Assembly (NCBI GenBank): GCA_964608095.1
Contig: CAZSMK010000090.1
Coordinates: 1-16,153 of the forward strand
Reading direction: 5' to 3'
Source of the DNA: CAZSMK01 sp964608095
GTDB taxonomy: Bacteria; Sumerlaeota; Sumerlaeia; MWCT01; JAGHBZ01
DNA length: 16,153 bases
A model generated the notes under the pieces. That model was given only the letters and a program-made list of their open reading frames with translations. It was not told the DNA's origin and made no database searches. The translations under genes were made by a program, and so were the position numbers. Below, piece after piece: positions 14,529-16,153 of this stretch (position 1 is its first letter; each line of letters starts with the position of its first letter).

Positions 14529-15383
14529 ATGAAACAAATAAGGCGTTACTCTGCATTAGGGGGATGTCTTATATTAGCTGTCCTGATTTTGTTGATGACG
14601 GGATGTGGCTTCTTGGTGTTCAACAAAGACAAGGTGCAGCCCTTTACGTTTGTTCAGATTTGCGATCCTCAGCTCGGGATGGGTGGTTATGAACATGATA
14701 TAGACACATTTACGCGTGCGGTCGAGCAAATCAACGAAATGAAACCCGACCTCGTCGTCATCTGCGGCGACTTGGTTGAAAAACCTGACGACAAATCCTT
14801 CGCAGATTTCAAACGGATTAGGTCCAACCTGACTTTACCCGTGTATTGTGTCCCGGGCAATCATGACGTTGGCAATAAGCCGGACAAAGCCGCACTCGCT
14901 CGTTACCGCACCGTAATCGGCAAAGATTATTACTCTTTCACGCATAAAGGATTTACGTTCGTGTGTAGCAACACCCAGTTGGTGAAAGCTGCAGTCGAGG
15001 GTGAATCGGAGAAACACAGCGCCTGGCTCGAGGAAACACTTGCCGGGGCCAAGAAAAAAGATTCTCCCGTTATCGTGATAGGGCATTATCCCCTTTTTAT
15101 CACGAATCCAGATGAAAAGGAAGAGTACTTCAACTTGCCCGTGGATGAAAGACGTCAGCTCCTGACAATCTTCAAAGAGTGTGGAGTTGTAGCCGTACTG
15201 ACGGGACATGTCCACAAGACCCTTATTAACGAATATGAAGGGATACTCATGGTGACAGGCGAGACAACCAGTGTAAATTTCGACAAACGCCCTTGTGGAT
15301 TCCGCCTGTGGACGGTTGTTTCACCTACGTCCATAAAACACGAATTTGTACCCATAGAAGGACTTACCGAAGGTACTGATTAA
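14529..15383 (+). CDS. Calcineurin-like metallophosphoesterase, predicted lipoprotein
   Basis: A 284-residue protein. The N-terminus is a lipoprotein signal: basic MKQIRR, a hydrophobic core, and LLMTGC with the lipidated cysteine at C26. The Met at the -3 position is less usual but tolerated. The mature part carries the two-metal phosphoesterase motifs in order: D46-P-Q48 (QICDPQLG), CGDLVE, PGNHDV, GHYPL and GHVHK. Q48 replaces the usual His of DxH, as in the CSTP1-like subgroup. It should act on the periplasmic face of a membrane. The substrate is not predictable; a phospholipid, polyprenyl phosphate or phosphoprotein is possible. It lies 157 bases after the second glycosyltransferase and has its own strong ribosome site, so it may be separately transcribed. 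I see no convincing promoter in the gap. Confidence 0.87.
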   Translation: MKQIRRYSALGGCLILAVLILLMTGCGFLVFNKDKVQPFTFVQICDPQLGMGGYEHDIDTFTRAVEQINEMKPDLVVICGDLVEKPDDKSFADFKRIRSNLTLPVYCVPGNHDVGNKPDKAALARYRTVIGKDYYSFTHKGFTFVCSNTQLVKAAVEGESEKHSAWLEETLAGAKKKDSPVIVIGHYPLFITNPDEKEEYFNLPVDERRQLLTIFKECGVVAVLTGHVHKTLINEYEGILMVTGETTSVNFDKRPCGFRLWTVVSPTSIKHEFVPIEGLTEGTD

Positions 15384-15445
15384 GAGAAGAGACTAATTTG
15401 TGGTCAGAGAGGCTGTCCGACAACCTCTCAGGCATTACATTACTC

Positions 15446-15710
15446 ATTCGTGTAATTCGGACATTTCTTTGTAAAAAAAAAGAGAGCAACGACTCACGGA
15501 GTTTGGAATGCGGCGGCTTATGGCTGGGTAGCAGACACCGCCGCATTAAGCGCAGATGCGTCTGCGCGCAATCTGAGATTGCGTTGTTCCAGCTCGGAAA
15601 AAGAAGTGCAAACTTTAAGGTTCGACCCCGAAAATTAACTACTAATATTTTTTCTTTTTTTAACAACGAATCAAACGAGCTTGATACCATTCTCACCGAA
15701 TCACACGAAT
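15446..15710. mobile_element. MITE-like element with imperfect terminal inverted repeats
   Basis: attcgtgtaattcgg (15446-15460) and ccgaatcacacgaat (15696-15710) are inverted copies over 15 bases with one mismatch. They enclose 235 bases that contain three successive hairpins and no transposase. The same terminal word recurs outside, near 16074-16096, so it may be a dispersed repeat and not a true mobile end. No clear target-site duplication is seen. Confidence 0.35.
15507..15583. repeat. Three consecutive hairpins
   Basis: Three perfect inverted repeats follow each other within 77 bases. The first is aatgcggcgg / ccgccgcatt (15507-15516 and 15538-15547) with a 21-base loop. The second is gcgcaga / tctgcgc (15550-15556 and 15561-15567) with a 4-base loop. 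The third is cgcaatc / gattgcg (15568-15574 and 15577-15583) with a tiny loop of two to three bases. A structured RNA, a REP-type element or a recombination substrate would all fit; none has been shown. Confidence 0.65.
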
Positions 15711-15776
15711 AAAGAATTTTCTCATATCCTTTTTCAACCATGCTCGCACTCGTACTCGCACTCGCGTTCGCACACC
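15696..15776 (+). repeat. Direct repeat module, copy 1
   Basis: Begins ccgaatcacacgaataaa, continues through an AT-rich part and tttttcaacc, and ends in a CTCGCA-type hexamer run and gttcgcacacc. It matches the module at 16074-16153 in the same order and orientation, with small gaps. Confidence 0.6.
15743..15772 (+). repeat. Hexamer tandem repeat
   Basis: Five consecutive six-base units: ctcgca, ctcgta, ctcgca, ctcgcg and ttcgca. A shorter, degenerate run is present at 16127-16150 within copy 2 of the module. Confidence 0.6.
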
Positions 15777-15927
15777 TGAGCGGGCGCGCACTCACTACCG
15801 TGTCGTGCCCATAATAAGTGGAGATCAGTGGAGATATGTGGTTTAAAACAATATCTTCTTTTATCCACGAATCTCCTCTTGGGGAAAAGACATTATCTTA
15901 ACGCGGAGAGCGCAAAGAGACAATGAG

Positions 15928-15979
15928 AACGCAGAGTTTTCTAATCTCTTCATGTAGCTCTTTCTGCGAATTCTGCGTT
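15928..15979. repeat. Inverted repeat aacgcaga / tctgcgtt
   Basis: A perfect 8-bp inverted repeat (15928-15935 and 15972-15979) with a 36-base interior; tctgcg also occurs once more inside (15963-15968). A related word, aacgcggag, stands just upstream near 15900. No T-run follows. Confidence 0.45.
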
Positions 15980-16073
15980 GAAATAGATACTAAGTAAATT
16001 TCTCCTGGCACCGCGGATCTTCACTCATCTACACTAATTTCTTTACCACTTAAAATCCCTTTTTTCTTTACCC

Positions 16074-16153
16074 GCGAATTACACGGATTACACGAATAAA
16101 AAATTTTTCCATAATTTTTTTCAACCGCACTCTCACTCGCGTTCGTACACGCC
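16074..16153 (+). repeat. Direct repeat module, copy 2 (cut by window edge)
   Basis: Starts gcgaattacacggattacac, contains the shared acacgaataaa and ttttttcaacc parts, and ends in a degenerate CTCGC run with gttcgtacac. The acacgaat word is doubled here relative to copy 1. It may continue beyond the window. Confidence 0.55.

Larger units (their letters stand above)
15384..16153. other. Gene-free, repeat-rich stretch
   Basis: I find no believable gene in these 770 bases. Open frames at 15398-15712 (plus) and 15364-15795 (minus) consist of repeat-derived, compositionally odd residues and run through hairpins. The stretch alternates GC-rich hairpins with AT-rich runs and holds the inverted, direct and tandem repeats listed separately. 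A plain 23-base hairpin (15407-15429, gagagg/cctctc) follows the phosphoesterase stop but has no T-run. Confidence 0.7.

Noticed and set aside
15407..15429. Hairpin after the phosphoesterase as an intrinsic terminator
   Set aside because: The stem gagagg/cctctc is reasonable but is followed by ggcattacat, not a T-run.
15613..15633. ggttcgaccccg resembling a tRNA T-loop
   Set aside because: The flanking bases do not form a T-stem, and no anticodon or acceptor stem can be found upstream.
15364..15795. Minus-strand 143-residue frame and plus-strand 104-residue frame (15398-15712)
   Set aside because: Both run through hairpins and tandem repeats, have no ribosome site or recognisable domain, and read as repeat-derived sequence.

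Overview
The window looks like chromosomal DNA from an uncultured, probably anaerobic, diderm (Gram-negative-type) bacterium. The diderm inference rests on a complete MlaE-MlaF-MlaD lipid transporter core, a lipoprotein phosphoesterase with a signal peptide, and two periplasm-facing polyprenol-dependent glycosyltransferases. A radical SAM enzyme resembling the heme b synthase AhbD hints at an anaerobic lifestyle. I cannot place the phylum. The repeat style at the right edge (hexamer runs of CTCGCA type, 'cgaattacacgaat' words, GC-rich hairpins) recalls intergenic repeats I associate with planctomycete/verrucomicrobial or similar candidate-phylum genomes, but that is a weak inference.

Layout. 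Positions 1-4122 are read from the minus strand, in transcription order: a small Cys-rich DUF6485-type protein, an HD-domain hydrolase, a ZapB-like coiled-coil protein, zapA, recA, aroK and purE (cut by the left edge). A good promoter lies before the Cys-rich gene and another before purE, so the first five or six genes may form one unit. zapA and recA are especially tightly coupled: the recA Shine-Dalgarno overlaps the zapA stop codon.

From 4304 to 14371 genes run on the plus strand with short gaps or overlaps: hisF, an orphan ParB-like protein, tadA, mlaE, mlaF, mlaD, an AhbD-like radical SAM/SPASM enzyme, and two membrane glycosyltransferases of the GT39/ArnT type, the first with a large periplasmic beta-rich C-terminal part. 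A metallophosphoesterase lipoprotein (14529-15383) follows after about 160 bases, with its own strong ribosome binding site.

The last 770 bases (15384-16153) hold no credible gene. They contain several nested repeats: an imperfect 15-bp terminal inverted repeat pair enclosing three consecutive hairpins, a duplicated ~80-bp module, a hexamer tandem run and another inverted repeat.

The points most worth a second look are: TadA substitutions at two positions important for substrate handling (E. coli N46 and D108 equivalents are D42 and N104); the ParB-like protein with an eroded GERR motif embedded in a housekeeping operon; the zapB-like/zapA/recA coupling, with a Met in the RecA Walker A; and the structured repeat element near the right end. 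I found no CRISPR array, rRNA, tRNA, integrase or transposase.
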